Assembly (NCBI RefSeq): GCF_000711195.1 | Contig: NZ_JOMR01000001.1 | Span: 1,426,001 to 1,490,000 of the forward strand | DNA length: 64,000 nt | From: Thiomicrospira pelophila DSM 1534 | GTDB lineage: Bacteria > Pseudomonadota > Gammaproteobacteria > Thiomicrospirales > Thiomicrospiraceae | Direction of reading: 5' to 3' | Part shown: piece after piece, positions 8,336-16,109 of the stretch | Layout of the letters: each line of letters starts with the position of its first letter | Numbering within the stretch: the first letter of the stretch is position 1 | The notes under the pieces: generated by a model | What the model saw: only the letters and a program-made list of their open reading frames with translations | Told to the model about the DNA's origin: nothing | Databases searched by the model: none | Made by a program: the position numbers and the translations under genes

Positions 8336-9507
8336 GCATGCTCTCCAAGGTCAAGGTGAAAACTCACCAAGTTCTTGGTTTTCAGGTCTATCGCTTGTTT
8401 TGACCAGTGCTTATATAGTATTGCGATATTCGTTTGTATCTCTTGTTCTGTTAAAGGTGCTTTAAGCAGGTCTGGTTGTTGTTCTAATTCCATTATTGTG
8501 TTCAAAATAGCACCATCGTTTTTTAGCATTTGATAGGTAGGATTCTCTTCACGCAAAAACACTCTAGCGCCTAAGTAAAGCATAATCACGATGTTCCCTA
8601 CGGCTTGTTGGCGTTTGTGATTCATAATCGCAAATCCGCATTGTTTTAAAAGCGCCACATAGTCATCAATCGCCATAAAATCGACAACCGGATGAAAACG
8701 TTCACCAAAATTTAACTCACCTTGTTCAAGCATCGCTTTTTTATAACACGCATCGCCATAACTTAACGGTGCGACAATTTTTGAATGTAGTCCAATTACA
8801 TCTTCATTAGCTTGTATTAGCTCGAACGCCTCAAGATGATTATTAGTAAACGAGGCGCTATTACCCAATAAAATCGCATCGCCATTCACCCTTTCACCGA
8901 TAAAGTTTTTGACTAGGCTTTCTTCCAGCGAACCGTAATTCCAAGGCATTAAAGCTGGCAAATGCGTAATCAACCCCGCGTTTGCAACCAGTTTGTGTTC
9001 TTCAGATAACACAGGCGAAAAAGAACCAATGCGTTTTAAGGCTTTATTTTTAAAAGCGAGTTCTGTCAGCTTTCGCGCCACCTTTTTTGCTAATTTGACT
9101 GGATGTAAAAAATCAGCGAATGATGTTTTTCTGCAAGATTTTTTTAATGGCAAGGTTTCGGATAACAATAACGCATCTTCGTTTTTGTAAATATAGCTGT
9201 AATAATCATACCCCCAACCCAACCACGCAAACTTAACCCCTGCTGGTGCCAACGCCACCAATGGGAACTTAAACAAGTCAAAACCATGAATCACGACCAA
9301 GTCAAAGGCTTTCAACTTTTTTAAAAAAGACGGCTTCAAGGTATCAAAAAAAGTAAACTCTAAATCGCGGTGATTTTTAGATACATGGCCATCATGCCCA
9401 TTCGCAAACATCCAAACTGTGTTTTGGCCTGGATACACATTTTCGAAGGTCGTTAAGGCATGGCTTATAAATTTGTTGTCTGTGGTTATGTGTAAAATCT
9501 TTTTCAT
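8332..9507 (-). CDS. GT56 family 4-amino-deoxysugar transferase, second paralogue (WecF-like)
   Basis: 391 residues. The C-terminal half has the GT56 (TDP-Fuc4NAc:lipid II transferase) signature: GNSASFTNNHLEAFE, then PLSYGDACYKKAML, then MNHKRQQAVGNIVIMLYLGA. Enzymes of this family transfer Fuc4NAc to a lipid-linked acceptor at the cytoplasmic membrane face. A paralogue lies at 27959-29002. That copy sits beside wecE and is the natural Fuc4NAc transferase. This copy is in the module with the 2,3-dehydratase, so I infer its donor may be the predicted TDP-4-acylamino-2,4,6-trideoxyhexose. Stop and start overlap its neighbours by 4 nt. Confidence 0.85.
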   Translation of the reverse strand: MKKILHITTDNKFISHALTTFENVYPGQNTVWMFANGHDGHVSKNHRDLEFTFFDTLKPSFLKKLKAFDLVVIHGFDLFKFPLVALAPAGVKFAWLGWGYDYYSYIYKNEDALLLSETLPLKKSCRKTSFADFLHPVKLAKKVARKLTELAFKNKALKRIGSFSPVLSEEHKLVANAGLITHLPALMPWNYGSLEESLVKNFIGERVNGDAILLGNSASFTNNHLEAFELIQANEDVIGLHSKIVAPLSYGDACYKKAMLEQGELNFGERFHPVVDFMAIDDYVALLKQCGFAIMNHKRQQAVGNIVIMLYLGARVFLREENPTYQMLKNDGAILNTIMELEQQPDLLKAPLTEQEIQTNIAILYKHWSKQAIDLKTKNLVSFHLDLGEHA

Positions 9508-10034
9508 TTAATCTGCTTTCTTAATTCATTGCGCAACGCTTTGTGTGCTTGCTCAACAGCTTGGTAAAACTGGTCACCGAAGCCCAGTGCTTTTTTCTCA
9601 AGCCAAATGGGGTAATTTTGTACTATTTCTGCCTCTTCGGTCTCTTCATCTATGTAAGCATAAACAACAGTTTTCGCCTTGGCTATTTGCGCAATTGTTA
9701 CTTCGCTTAATAACACATCGTACTTTTCTAAAAAATAGCTCAAAAACTCACCGTGATCCGGTAACTGTGATGATAGATGCTTCATTACATCATCCCACTT
9801 ATCAGCAAAATGATGCTTTTGGGGTAACAGCCCATAGAAAAACGAACTAAACTCTTGAGCGGCCAAATATTGATGCTCAAAGAAAAACTCTGACTTCTTT
9901 AGCTGATTTTTGATTTCCTCTTGTCTAATAACAAGTTTTGAGCGGTATCGTTCAATAAACATTGGCACTGCTAATCCACTAAGCGCACCAGTAACAGCAC
10001 TTACAGCAAAAGTAATTATCCAATCCCAACTCAT
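9504..10034 (-). CDS. Uncharacterised single-pass membrane protein
   Basis: 176 residues from the ATG at 10034 (MSWDWIITFAVSAVTGAL), preceded by AAAGGGATGG; a GTG 24 nt further upstream would overlap the arm of a hairpin. One N-terminal membrane helix (about residues 5-25) is followed by a charged soluble domain with FFFEHQYLAAQEFSSFFYG and an acidic region. No family recognised. It sits between the DUF2971 gene and the GT56 gene and overlaps the latter by 4 nt. Together with the DUF2971 gene it may be cargo within the O-antigen locus rather than a sugar gene. Confidence 0.65.
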   Translation of the reverse strand: MSWDWIITFAVSAVTGALSGLAVPMFIERYRSKLVIRQEEIKNQLKKSEFFFEHQYLAAQEFSSFFYGLLPQKHHFADKWDDVMKHLSSQLPDHGEFLSYFLEKYDVLLSEVTIAQIAKAKTVVYAYIDEETEEAEIVQNYPIWLEKKALGFGDQFYQAVEQAHKALRNELRKQIK

Positions 10035-10054
10035 CTTACAGCCATCCCTTTCAG

Positions 10055-10070
10055 CCACCAGATCTGGTGG
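10055..10070. repeat. 16-bp perfect palindrome downstream of the DUF2971 gene
   Basis: CCACCAGATCTGGTGG is a perfect palindrome 5 nt past the DUF2971 stop. On the minus strand it is preceded by AAAA, giving AAAACCACCAG, the same 11 bases that start the hairpin at 10873-10898 on the other side of the gene. There is no U-tract, so a plain intrinsic terminator is unlikely. Confidence 0.7.
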
Positions 10071-10075
10071 TTTTG

Positions 10076-10837
10076 TTAAATATTCACCAGTTCTATCTCA
10101 AATTTGCCTGTTTTAAACTTAGCTTGTTTAAATGCCACATGACCAAAACCGTTTTGCCTGCACAGGTTTTGTATTCTTGCAATTTCAGATTCAGGCGTTT
10201 TAGCACCGACAATAATCGTTTTTAACGACTCTTTTTTAAAAGTTTTATTACCGTTACCGTTCAGATCTATAAAACGGTATTCCTGCTCATAAGCCCAGTC
10301 GGTCGCTTTTGTTAATTGCTCGGTTACAAACTGTTCTTGTTTAGGTTTACCTACCAAGGCATAAGAAAGTAATTCATATTCGTTATTTTCTGCATAATCG
10401 ACTTTTAATGGATGACCTTTAAAACTAGCGGTGGTTGAACCTAAAAATAAATCCGGTTCAAATTCGTAAACAATGCCTTTATGATTGTTAGCGTAATGCG
10501 ACCACATCAAAATGTTGTACGGTGATACTGAAAAACAGCACACCCCCATTTGGCTTCTGAATTGATTGAAAATCAGATTCTGCTGGTCAACAAACCTTTC
10601 ATTGCTGCCCCAGCGTTGCATTATTTCATCGATTGTTTGCGGATGATCCGGTTTGCTTTGCAAAAAACCACCCCAAAAATATTTAATCTCTGCCTGAGAG
10701 TATTCTTGTCGATAATCTAGTCTTGAATCTAATGGATCGTTGAAATTTTCAGGTTTTGTAAACCACAACTGAGCATTCAAAATCACTTCGTCACGATGTT
10801 CATTTGTGTGCGGGGTGTAACGATATAAAGTATTCAC
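10076..10837 (-). CDS. DUF2971 family protein
   Basis: 253 residues from a GTG at 10837 (reads MNTLYRYTPHT) with GTAGG just upstream; a TTG at 10864 would add nine residues. The N-terminal LYRYTP, then LWFTKPENFNDPLDSRL and CCFSVSPYNILMWSHYA, are the typical DUF2971 signatures. The role of this family is not established. The gene is bracketed by two related hairpins (10055-10070 and 10873-10898) and has no visible link to sugar metabolism, so it looks like an inserted cargo gene. Confident in the family, not in any function. Confidence 0.75.
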   Translation of the reverse strand: MNTLYRYTPHTNEHRDEVILNAQLWFTKPENFNDPLDSRLDYRQEYSQAEIKYFWGGFLQSKPDHPQTIDEIMQRWGSNERFVDQQNLIFNQFRSQMGVCCFSVSPYNILMWSHYANNHKGIVYEFEPDLFLGSTTASFKGHPLKVDYAENNEYELLSYALVGKPKQEQFVTEQLTKATDWAYEQEYRFIDLNGNGNKTFKKESLKTIIVGAKTPESEIARIQNLCRQNGFGHVAFKQAKFKTGKFEIELVNI

Positions 10838-10872
10838 TGCAAACCTACTTTTTTTATCAAGCAATCCATATA

Positions 10873-10898
10873 CAAAACTACCAAGCCTGGTGGTTTTG
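10873..10898. repeat. Imperfect palindrome upstream of the DUF2971 gene
   Basis: CAAAACTACCAAGCCTGGTGGTTTTG folds into a 26-base hairpin with few mismatches. It lies 8 nt downstream of the MaoC stop. On the minus strand its first half, AAAACCACCAG, matches the start of the palindrome at 10055. The core CCAAGCCTGG is one base from the window-wide CCAGGCCTGG motif. Confidence 0.6.
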
Positions 10899-10905
10899 AT
10901 TCACA

Positions 10906-11325
10906 TCATGCAGGTTCAGGTACATACAATTCTGCATCACCAACAATCACTATCTTTCCACTCACATAACAAACTGTTTTAAAAAATACTCTTCTTTTTA
11001 TTTCATCTTTTTTGGTTACGGTGACTTCAGCCGTCACTGTGTCATTAAGATAAACGGGTCTTAAAAACCTCAAGTTTTGGCCAACATAAACACAACCTTC
11101 GCCTGGCAACTCTTTGCCAAACAACGCTGAAAAAAAACTGCTTGAAATCATTCCATGCGCGATTCTTTTCTTAAACTGCGATTTCTCTGCATATTCATCA
11201 CTCATGTGAACGGGGTTATTATCACCAGATAAACCTGCGAAGGTTTTAACATCGGCATCTGTTATAGTCTGGCTATAACTTCGCATCATTCCAACCTCTA
11301 TGTCATCAAACGAAACTTTTGCCAC
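10906..11325 (-). CDS. MaoC-like (R)-specific hydratase
   Basis: 139 residues, a single hot-dog domain. The catalytic loop FAGLSGDNNPVHMSDEYA (about residues 30-47) holds the Asp and His of (R)-specific enoyl-CoA hydratases; HGMISSSFFSALFG and FLRPVYLNDTVTAEV complete the fold. Such enzymes add water to a 2-enoyl-CoA to give an (R)-3-hydroxyacyl-CoA. The gene lies 1 nt from the acyltransferase gene inside an amino-sugar cassette. I therefore infer that it supplies a 3-hydroxyacyl group (for example 3-hydroxybutyryl) for N-acylation of the sugar, as a hydratase does in the anthrose pathway. A housekeeping role remains possible. Confidence 0.85.
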   Translation of the reverse strand: MAKVSFDDIEVGMMRSYSQTITDADVKTFAGLSGDNNPVHMSDEYAEKSQFKKRIAHGMISSSFFSALFGKELPGEGCVYVGQNLRFLRPVYLNDTVTAEVTVTKKDEIKRRVFFKTVCYVSGKIVIVGDAELYVPEPA

Positions 11326-11326
11326 T

Positions 11327-11950
11327 TTATTCTCCTAGTGTTTTGATAACTCTAGCTGGGTTTCCCACCGCAAATTTGTTGGACTCCAAATCCTTACTCA
11401 ATACACTTCCCATTCCAAGTATAGAGTCTTCACCAATGGTTATTTTTTCTACCAAAGTTGCACCGGTACCTACATTGACACCATCACCAATAGTTATATT
11501 TCCTGAAATTGAACAATTTGGTGCAATTGTCACAAAATCACCCACTTTCACATCATGTCCAAGCGTTGTATTAAGATTAACAATACTATGTTTACCAATT
11601 TGAACATCAACTGTCGCTATTACACCCGCACAAATAATTGAACCAGTACCAACAAAACTGGCATCAATAATTGCAGAAGGGTCAATTAAGGTTGTAAATT
11701 CAACACTACCGCCTAACTTTTCAAAAATAGTGCGGCGACCATTTGGCGAACCTACCCCAATAACAAAGTCACATTCAAGGTAGTTTTTATAATCTGAAAC
11801 TTTTCCAATAACGGGTACACCCATGATAATAGCGCCCTGCTTTTCTGGTGTGTCATCTAAAAACCCTTTAACAACAAGCCCAAGTCGCTGTGCCAACCAC
11901 AAAACCTCTTTTCCAAAACCACTAGCACCGATGATAATTAGCTTCTTCAT
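11327..11950 (-). CDS. PglD/NeuD-like sugar N-acyltransferase
   Basis: 207 residues. The N-terminal Rossmann-like half starts KKLIIIGASGFGKEVLWLAQ and includes DFVIGVGSPNGRR. The second half is a left-handed beta-helix of hexapeptide repeats (VDVQIGKHSIVNLNTTLGHD, ITIGDGVNVGTGATL) ending with AVGNPARVIK. The His in LGHD is the usual catalytic base. PglD-type enzymes acylate the 4-amino group of UDP- or TDP-4-amino-deoxysugars. It is downstream of a 4-aminotransferase and next to a MaoC hydratase, so the acyl group may be acetyl or 3-hydroxyacyl. Its ATG overlaps the stop of the aminotransferase remnant (ATGA). Confidence 0.88.
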   Translation of the reverse strand: MKKLIIIGASGFGKEVLWLAQRLGLVVKGFLDDTPEKQGAIIMGVPVIGKVSDYKNYLECDFVIGVGSPNGRRTIFEKLGGSVEFTTLIDPSAIIDASFVGTGSIICAGVIATVDVQIGKHSIVNLNTTLGHDVKVGDFVTIAPNCSISGNITIGDGVNVGTGATLVEKITIGEDSILGMGSVLSKDLESNKFAVGNPARVIKTLGE

Positions 11951-12096
11951 AAACCTTCCTTTAAAGCATTTATAACTTGTTTCTGTTCTTCATCATTCAA
12001 ATCCGGATAAATCGGCAAACATAAAACCCGGCTGGCAATATCTCTTGAAACTAAGCAGGCCTGATTGTTTTGAATTTGTGGGATCCAAAGTATCAT
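11947..12096 (-). pseudogene. C-terminal remnant of a DegT-type aminotransferase
   Basis: A 49-codon frame opens with an ATG overlapping the stop of the intact aminotransferase (12093-12096) and ends by overlapping the start of the acyltransferase. Its text SRDIASRVLCLPIYPDLNDE matches the C-terminal end of DegT/DnrJ/EryC1 aminotransferases and parallels SESIAKRILCLPLYKNLQID in the intact gene just upstream. The rest of that protein is missing. I read this as the tail of an earlier aminotransferase gene left behind when a different allele replaced it. It could still be translated but would not be active. Confidence 0.75.
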
Positions 12097-13181
12097 GCAA
12101 TCAATCTTATTATTTTTTCGATATCGTCAATCTGTAGGTTTTTATATAACGGTAAACACAGTATTCGCTTTGCAATACTTTCTGATTCAGGCATCGGTTG
12201 ATATTCGACAATATGACCTAGTGTGTTTAATGAAGGATAAAAATATCTTCTAGGGAAGATTTTTTGCTTGTTTAATTTTTTCTCTGCCTCCAATAATGTT
12301 TGCTCGGTTTCAAAAATAACGGGAAAGTAGGAATAATTGCACCCATCTCCGTTTAATTTTTGGAAGCTTAACTTTGAGTTGGCTTGCAGTGCGTCACGAT
12401 AAAGCAGGTATTTGTGTTTTCTGTCGGCTAAGACTTCATCAAAATACTTTAGATTCGCTAAACCTAATGCAGCATGAACTTCAGTCATTTTGCCGTTGAA
12501 GCCATCTTCAACGATGTCTTTGTTTTGATCGTGTCCAAAAAAACGTATGCGTTTTAGTTTTTCGTGCAGGTCTAAGTTGGTGGTTATACAGCCGCCGCCT
12601 TCTGCGGTGTTAAGCAGTTTGGTGCCGTGTAAGCTGGTTGCGGAAATATCACCCCATTCTAAAACGCTTTTGCCGTTTACCGTGGTGCCGATGGCGTGTG
12701 CGCCATCATAAATGACTTTGAGGTTGTGTTTTTTTGCTATGGCTTCGATTTGTTCGACATGACATGGATTGCCGAATACATGCACCGGCATAATCGCCAC
12801 AGTTTTATCGGTAATTAAGGCTTCAATTTTAGCCGGGTTGATATTTAAGGTTTCCGGGTCTATGTCGCAAAAAGCAGGGGTACAGCCCTCCCATTTTATG
12901 GCGCTGATGGTGGCTACCCAACTGAATGGCGTGGTGATGATTTCGCCTTTTAACTCTAAGGCTTTGATCGCCATTTGAATGGCAATGGTGCCATTGGTGA
13001 CGGTAACGAAGTTTTTAATATTTAATGTATTACAGAGTTGTTTTTCCAACTCTTGCACCAATGGCCCATTGTGCGTGAGTATGCCGCTTTGCCATACGCC
13101 TTTTAAATAATCCACATATTCTTCGAGTGGCGGTAATGAAGGTTGTGTTACATAAATGGGTTGATTATTTTGCGCGTTCAC
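12093..13181 (-). CDS. DegT/DnrJ/EryC1 PLP aminotransferase (VioA-like, predicted 4-aminotransferase)
   Basis: 362 residues. PLP would bind Lys188 in SLHGTKLLNTAEGGG; VTNGTIAIQMAI, TTPFSWVATISA, FCDIDPETLNI and VIYDGAHAIG are the other family landmarks. The N-terminus IYVTQPSLPPLEEY resembles VioA and relatives, which aminate C4 of TDP-4-keto-6-deoxyhexoses. Upstream genes remove O2 and reduce C3, so its likely substrate is TDP-4-keto-2,6-dideoxyhexose and the product a TDP-4-amino-2,4,6-trideoxyhexose. It overlaps the ketoreductase gene by 17 nt. Stereochemistry cannot be read from the sequence. Confidence 0.88.
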   Translation of the reverse strand: MNAQNNQPIYVTQPSLPPLEEYVDYLKGVWQSGILTHNGPLVQELEKQLCNTLNIKNFVTVTNGTIAIQMAIKALELKGEIITTPFSWVATISAIKWEGCTPAFCDIDPETLNINPAKIEALITDKTVAIMPVHVFGNPCHVEQIEAIAKKHNLKVIYDGAHAIGTTVNGKSVLEWGDISATSLHGTKLLNTAEGGGCITTNLDLHEKLKRIRFFGHDQNKDIVEDGFNGKMTEVHAALGLANLKYFDEVLADRKHKYLLYRDALQANSKLSFQKLNGDGCNYSYFPVIFETEQTLLEAEKKLNKQKIFPRRYFYPSLNTLGHIVEYQPMPESESIAKRILCLPLYKNLQIDDIEKIIRLIA

Positions 13182-14133
13182 TTAATTCACCTATCAGCCT
13201 GGCTTGGTTAATGTTTTGATGGTATTCATCGTTTAAATTTTGTTTGGTATTGATGCAGTTTGCAAAGTGGTTGAGCATATTAACAAAGTGATTGTCTTCT
13301 GGTAACACAATGCTTTCTTTGCCTTCTTGGGTTTCTATAATCACCTCGGGCTTTACGCCTGGGCCAGCTGTAAAAATTCTTGTAGCAGTAAGTTTGCCTT
13401 TTGTGCCCCATAATTCCAGGTTGTTTTGGTAAAAATGGTCAAAGCCAAACGCGATTTGTGAAGTTAGCTTGCCATTTTCTTGTTTAACAAAAGCGCTTCC
13501 CCAAATATCGACTTGTTTGTCGGCGGGAAAGGCTAAGCTTGAACTATCAACATAAATATCGTTGCCGAGAAAGATTTGGCTGATTTTTATTGGGTAGGCG
13601 CCAGCATCTAGCAACGCCCCACCACCGAGTTGTTTGTGGTATCGGATATTATCGGCATCTGGGAACGGTGGAAAGCCAAAGCTGGCACGTATATTTCTTA
13701 ATTCGCCTAATTTGCCTGATTTTAATACTTGTTGGATGTACGCCATTTGTGTGTGAAAACGAAATTGGAAATTTTCAATCAACACAAGCCCTTTCGATTG
13801 TGCCAAGGTATTAAGTTCTTGTGTTTGCTCTAGGCTACAGGTCATGGATTTTTCAACTAGAACATGTAGGTTGTTATTGAGTGATTTTTTTATCCATTCA
13901 TAATGCAGGCTATTCGGCAGAGGGATATAAACGGCGTCTAATGTCGCGTTAATCAGTTCGTCATAACTCTCAAAGACCTTGGTTTCAAAGTCGCTTGCGG
14001 CTTGTTTTGCTTTTTCCGGGTTACGACTGGCTATTCCGTATAATTCAAAGCTTGGTGTTTGTTTAATAGCCGGAATAACAAAGCGTCTTGCAATGCTTGC
14101 ACAGCTTAGGATGCCGATTTTAATTTTGTTCAT
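13165..14133 (-). CDS. Gfo/Idh/MocA oxidoreductase, predicted TDP-sugar 3-ketoreductase
   Basis: 322 residues. It has an N-terminal NAD(P) fold (KIGILSCASIARRFVIPAIK, slightly off the usual GxGxxA), the conserved VLVEKSMTCSLEQT with the EK pair (about residue 93), and a C-terminal alpha/beta domain with GGGALLDAGAYPIKIS. In actinomycete 2-deoxysugar pathways, Gfo/Idh-type reductases such as KijD10 and SpnN reduce the C3 ketone formed by the 2,3-dehydratase. Here the gene directly follows such a dehydratase, with starts and stops overlapping by 14 nt, so the same step is inferred. Family assignment is firm; substrate is contextual. Confidence 0.87.
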   Translation of the reverse strand: MNKIKIGILSCASIARRFVIPAIKQTPSFELYGIASRNPEKAKQAASDFETKVFESYDELINATLDAVYIPLPNSLHYEWIKKSLNNNLHVLVEKSMTCSLEQTQELNTLAQSKGLVLIENFQFRFHTQMAYIQQVLKSGKLGELRNIRASFGFPPFPDADNIRYHKQLGGGALLDAGAYPIKISQIFLGNDIYVDSSSLAFPADKQVDIWGSAFVKQENGKLTSQIAFGFDHFYQNNLELWGTKGKLTATRIFTAGPGVKPEVIIETQEGKESIVLPEDNHFVNMLNHFANCINTKQNLNDEYHQNINQARLIGELSERAK

Positions 14134-15541
14134 TTTCGCCTCGCGTGTAACTGATCGTGGCTATTAGGTTGCGTGCTTGAATGTTTAAATAGTTATTAAA
14201 CTTTATAAAGGTATGCAGTTGATTGAGTGTCATCCAAATAAAGTTATCGGGTAATTGTTCACCGAAGGTTTCGTCTGCAATGACAATGGTGTTGCGATTT
14301 TGTTCTTTGTAAAAGCGCCCGCCTTCCTCGGATTGCAGGGTATCGAAATATATTTGCTCGGGTTTTGCATTGAGGATGTAGTCTAAAAATGGAATGGTGT
14401 TTTGGGGTGAGGCTTTGTAATCCCCTGTCAGGGTTTGCACTGTAGGGGCAAATTCAACAATATCGTGGTTGCCGCATTCGACTTTGGCTTGAACGGCAAA
14501 GTGCATTACTCCATCAATGGGTTTGCAAATAAAGGCACACAATCCCTCTTGTGCTGGCTCGACCATGGGTTGTGACCAGGTGACGACTTCACGGTTTCCG
14601 ATTTCTACATCTACCCCTATGATTTTGAAGTATTTGTTATCAGGCCTGGTGATTTCGGTTTCGGTTACTTGCCAGCCGTGCATTTGCGATAAGGGGATTT
14701 GTTTCACGGTTAGATCATTAACGCTTTTGATTTGAGTCATAAAGGTAATAATTTCTTCAATCGTGTGCTGTGCTTTGTTATTGATTAGCGCAGATTGTAG
14801 GAAGCTTTGCTCTATCGATTTTCTTTGATTAAGGTAGCTAAAAAATTCAACAGTTTGTTGGTCGTAGCCGCCAAATTCAATGCCGGATACAACGGTTCTT
14901 GCATCCATGTTTACAAGATTATCGATTTGCATGAGTTTTTTTAGTTGACCAAGCGTTAGCCAGATAAAATTTGGATGAACTTCTATTTCTTGGTCTATTT
15001 TAATAATGATGTTTCGATTGCGTTTTCTTAGGAATCTTGCTCCCTGCTCGGACTGGAGTTGGTCAAGGAGTATTTGGTCTTTGCTGGCGTTTTGGAAGTA
15101 TTCAAGATAAAGGGGTTTTTTGCCACCGTGTGTTTGCAGGTAGTTACTTCGTGTCGCTTGAAGCGTCGGCGAAAGTTGAACAAAGTTGACATTGCCCGGT
15201 TCAATCTTGGCTTGTACCAAAAAATGCAAAACACCGTTTATTTCTTTTACGATAAACCCTAGAAAACCTATTTCGGGTTGATTGATAATCGGTTGATCCC
15301 AGGTCGGCTGGCTTCCCCAAGTGGTTTCAACCCGAATGCCGTCGATGGTAAAAAATCGTCCGGTTTCATGTCTAAGGTTGCCAAGTTCTTCGTCAAAATA
15401 CCATTTTTGTAAATTTTTAAACGGCACTTTGTTGATGGATACATTGACGATGTCGTTTTGGTGTTTGACCCAATCGACTACCGTTGTAATTTCTTTGGTT
15501 GTTAGGGCGCTTTTTAAAAAGGCGTATTGTTTATTCTTCAT
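14120..15541 (-). CDS. NDP-hexose 2,3-dehydratase
   Basis: 473 residues in two tandem homologous halves, as in the family. The first half has LGNLRHETGRFFTIDGIRV, INQPEIGFLGFIVKE, QAKIEPGNVNFVQLSPT, LQSEQGARFLRKRNRN and NLVNMDARTV. The second half repeats these as VEPAQEGLCAFICK, QAKVECGNHDIVEFAPTVQ, LQSEEGGRFYKEQNRN and NYLNIQARN. These match dehydratases such as TylX3, EryBVI and SpnO closely. The enzyme removes the C2 hydroxyl of TDP-4-keto-6-deoxyglucose, the committed step to 2,6-dideoxysugars. These enzymes are best known from actinomycete glycosylated antibiotics, so finding one in a Gram-negative O-antigen locus is unusual. It lies between rmlC and the ketoreductase. Confidence 0.95.
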   Translation of the reverse strand: MKNKQYAFLKSALTTKEITTVVDWVKHQNDIVNVSINKVPFKNLQKWYFDEELGNLRHETGRFFTIDGIRVETTWGSQPTWDQPIINQPEIGFLGFIVKEINGVLHFLVQAKIEPGNVNFVQLSPTLQATRSNYLQTHGGKKPLYLEYFQNASKDQILLDQLQSEQGARFLRKRNRNIIIKIDQEIEVHPNFIWLTLGQLKKLMQIDNLVNMDARTVVSGIEFGGYDQQTVEFFSYLNQRKSIEQSFLQSALINNKAQHTIEEIITFMTQIKSVNDLTVKQIPLSQMHGWQVTETEITRPDNKYFKIIGVDVEIGNREVVTWSQPMVEPAQEGLCAFICKPIDGVMHFAVQAKVECGNHDIVEFAPTVQTLTGDYKASPQNTIPFLDYILNAKPEQIYFDTLQSEEGGRFYKEQNRNTIVIADETFGEQLPDNFIWMTLNQLHTFIKFNNYLNIQARNLIATISYTRGENEQN

Positions 15542-15562
15542 ATACTGTCAGCTTCGTTTATC

Positions 15563-16105
15563 TTAGTGTTGCACTGGTAAATCGGGATGATTCCGATCTT
15601 TATCCGATAAAGTTAATTGGTCATGGGGCAGAATCCAGTCAATTTTTAATTTGTCTGAATCAAAGGCAATCCCGCGAATGTTTTCACTGGAAAAATAGTT
15701 ATCCACTTTGTAGGTATAAACGGCTTGCTCACTTAACACGACAAAGCCGTGCGCAAAACCGCGTGGTATAAACAGTTGCTGTTTCTTGATCGAGTCCAAT
15801 TTTACTGCAATGTGTTGAAGATAAGTCGGACTACCCTGACGAATATCTACCGTGACATCCAAAACTTCTCCCTCAATCACCCTTACCAATTTGCTTTGCT
15901 CATAGGGTGGTAATTGGTAATGCAAACCTCGCAACACGCCTTTGGTGGATTTAGATTCATTGTCTTGGCAGAAGTTGACTTTGTAATCGACGGCTTGTTC
16001 AAACTTGTCTTGTCGAAAGGTTTCCACAAAGTAACCACGATGATCGCCAAGTATTTGAGGCTCAATTAGTATGATTTCAGGTATGGACTGAGGTATAAAG
16101 TTCAT
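15563..16105 (-). CDS. rmlC: dTDP-4-dehydrorhamnose 3,5-epimerase family protein (RmlC)
   Basis: 180 residues, a cupin epimerase of normal length. GVLRGLHYQLPPYEQSKLVR contains the catalytic His62; Tyr132 lies in VYTYKVDNYFS, and RGFAHGFVVLSE is conserved. It normally turns dTDP-4-keto-6-deoxyglucose into the L-lyxo form for RmlD. No rmlD gene is in the window, and this gene sits directly before the 2,3-dehydratase. It may therefore epimerise C5 (or C3) of a 2-deoxysugar intermediate, giving an L-sugar, as epimerase homologues do in antibiotic clusters. The usual Trp after RGI is Phe here (GIAFDSDKL), a mild deviation. It starts 4 nt after the rmlA stop. Confidence 0.9.
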   Translation of the reverse strand: MNFIPQSIPEIILIEPQILGDHRGYFVETFRQDKFEQAVDYKVNFCQDNESKSTKGVLRGLHYQLPPYEQSKLVRVIEGEVLDVTVDIRQGSPTYLQHIAVKLDSIKKQQLFIPRGFAHGFVVLSEQAVYTYKVDNYFSSENIRGIAFDSDKLKIDWILPHDQLTLSDKDRNHPDLPVQH

Positions 16106-16109
16106 TTAT

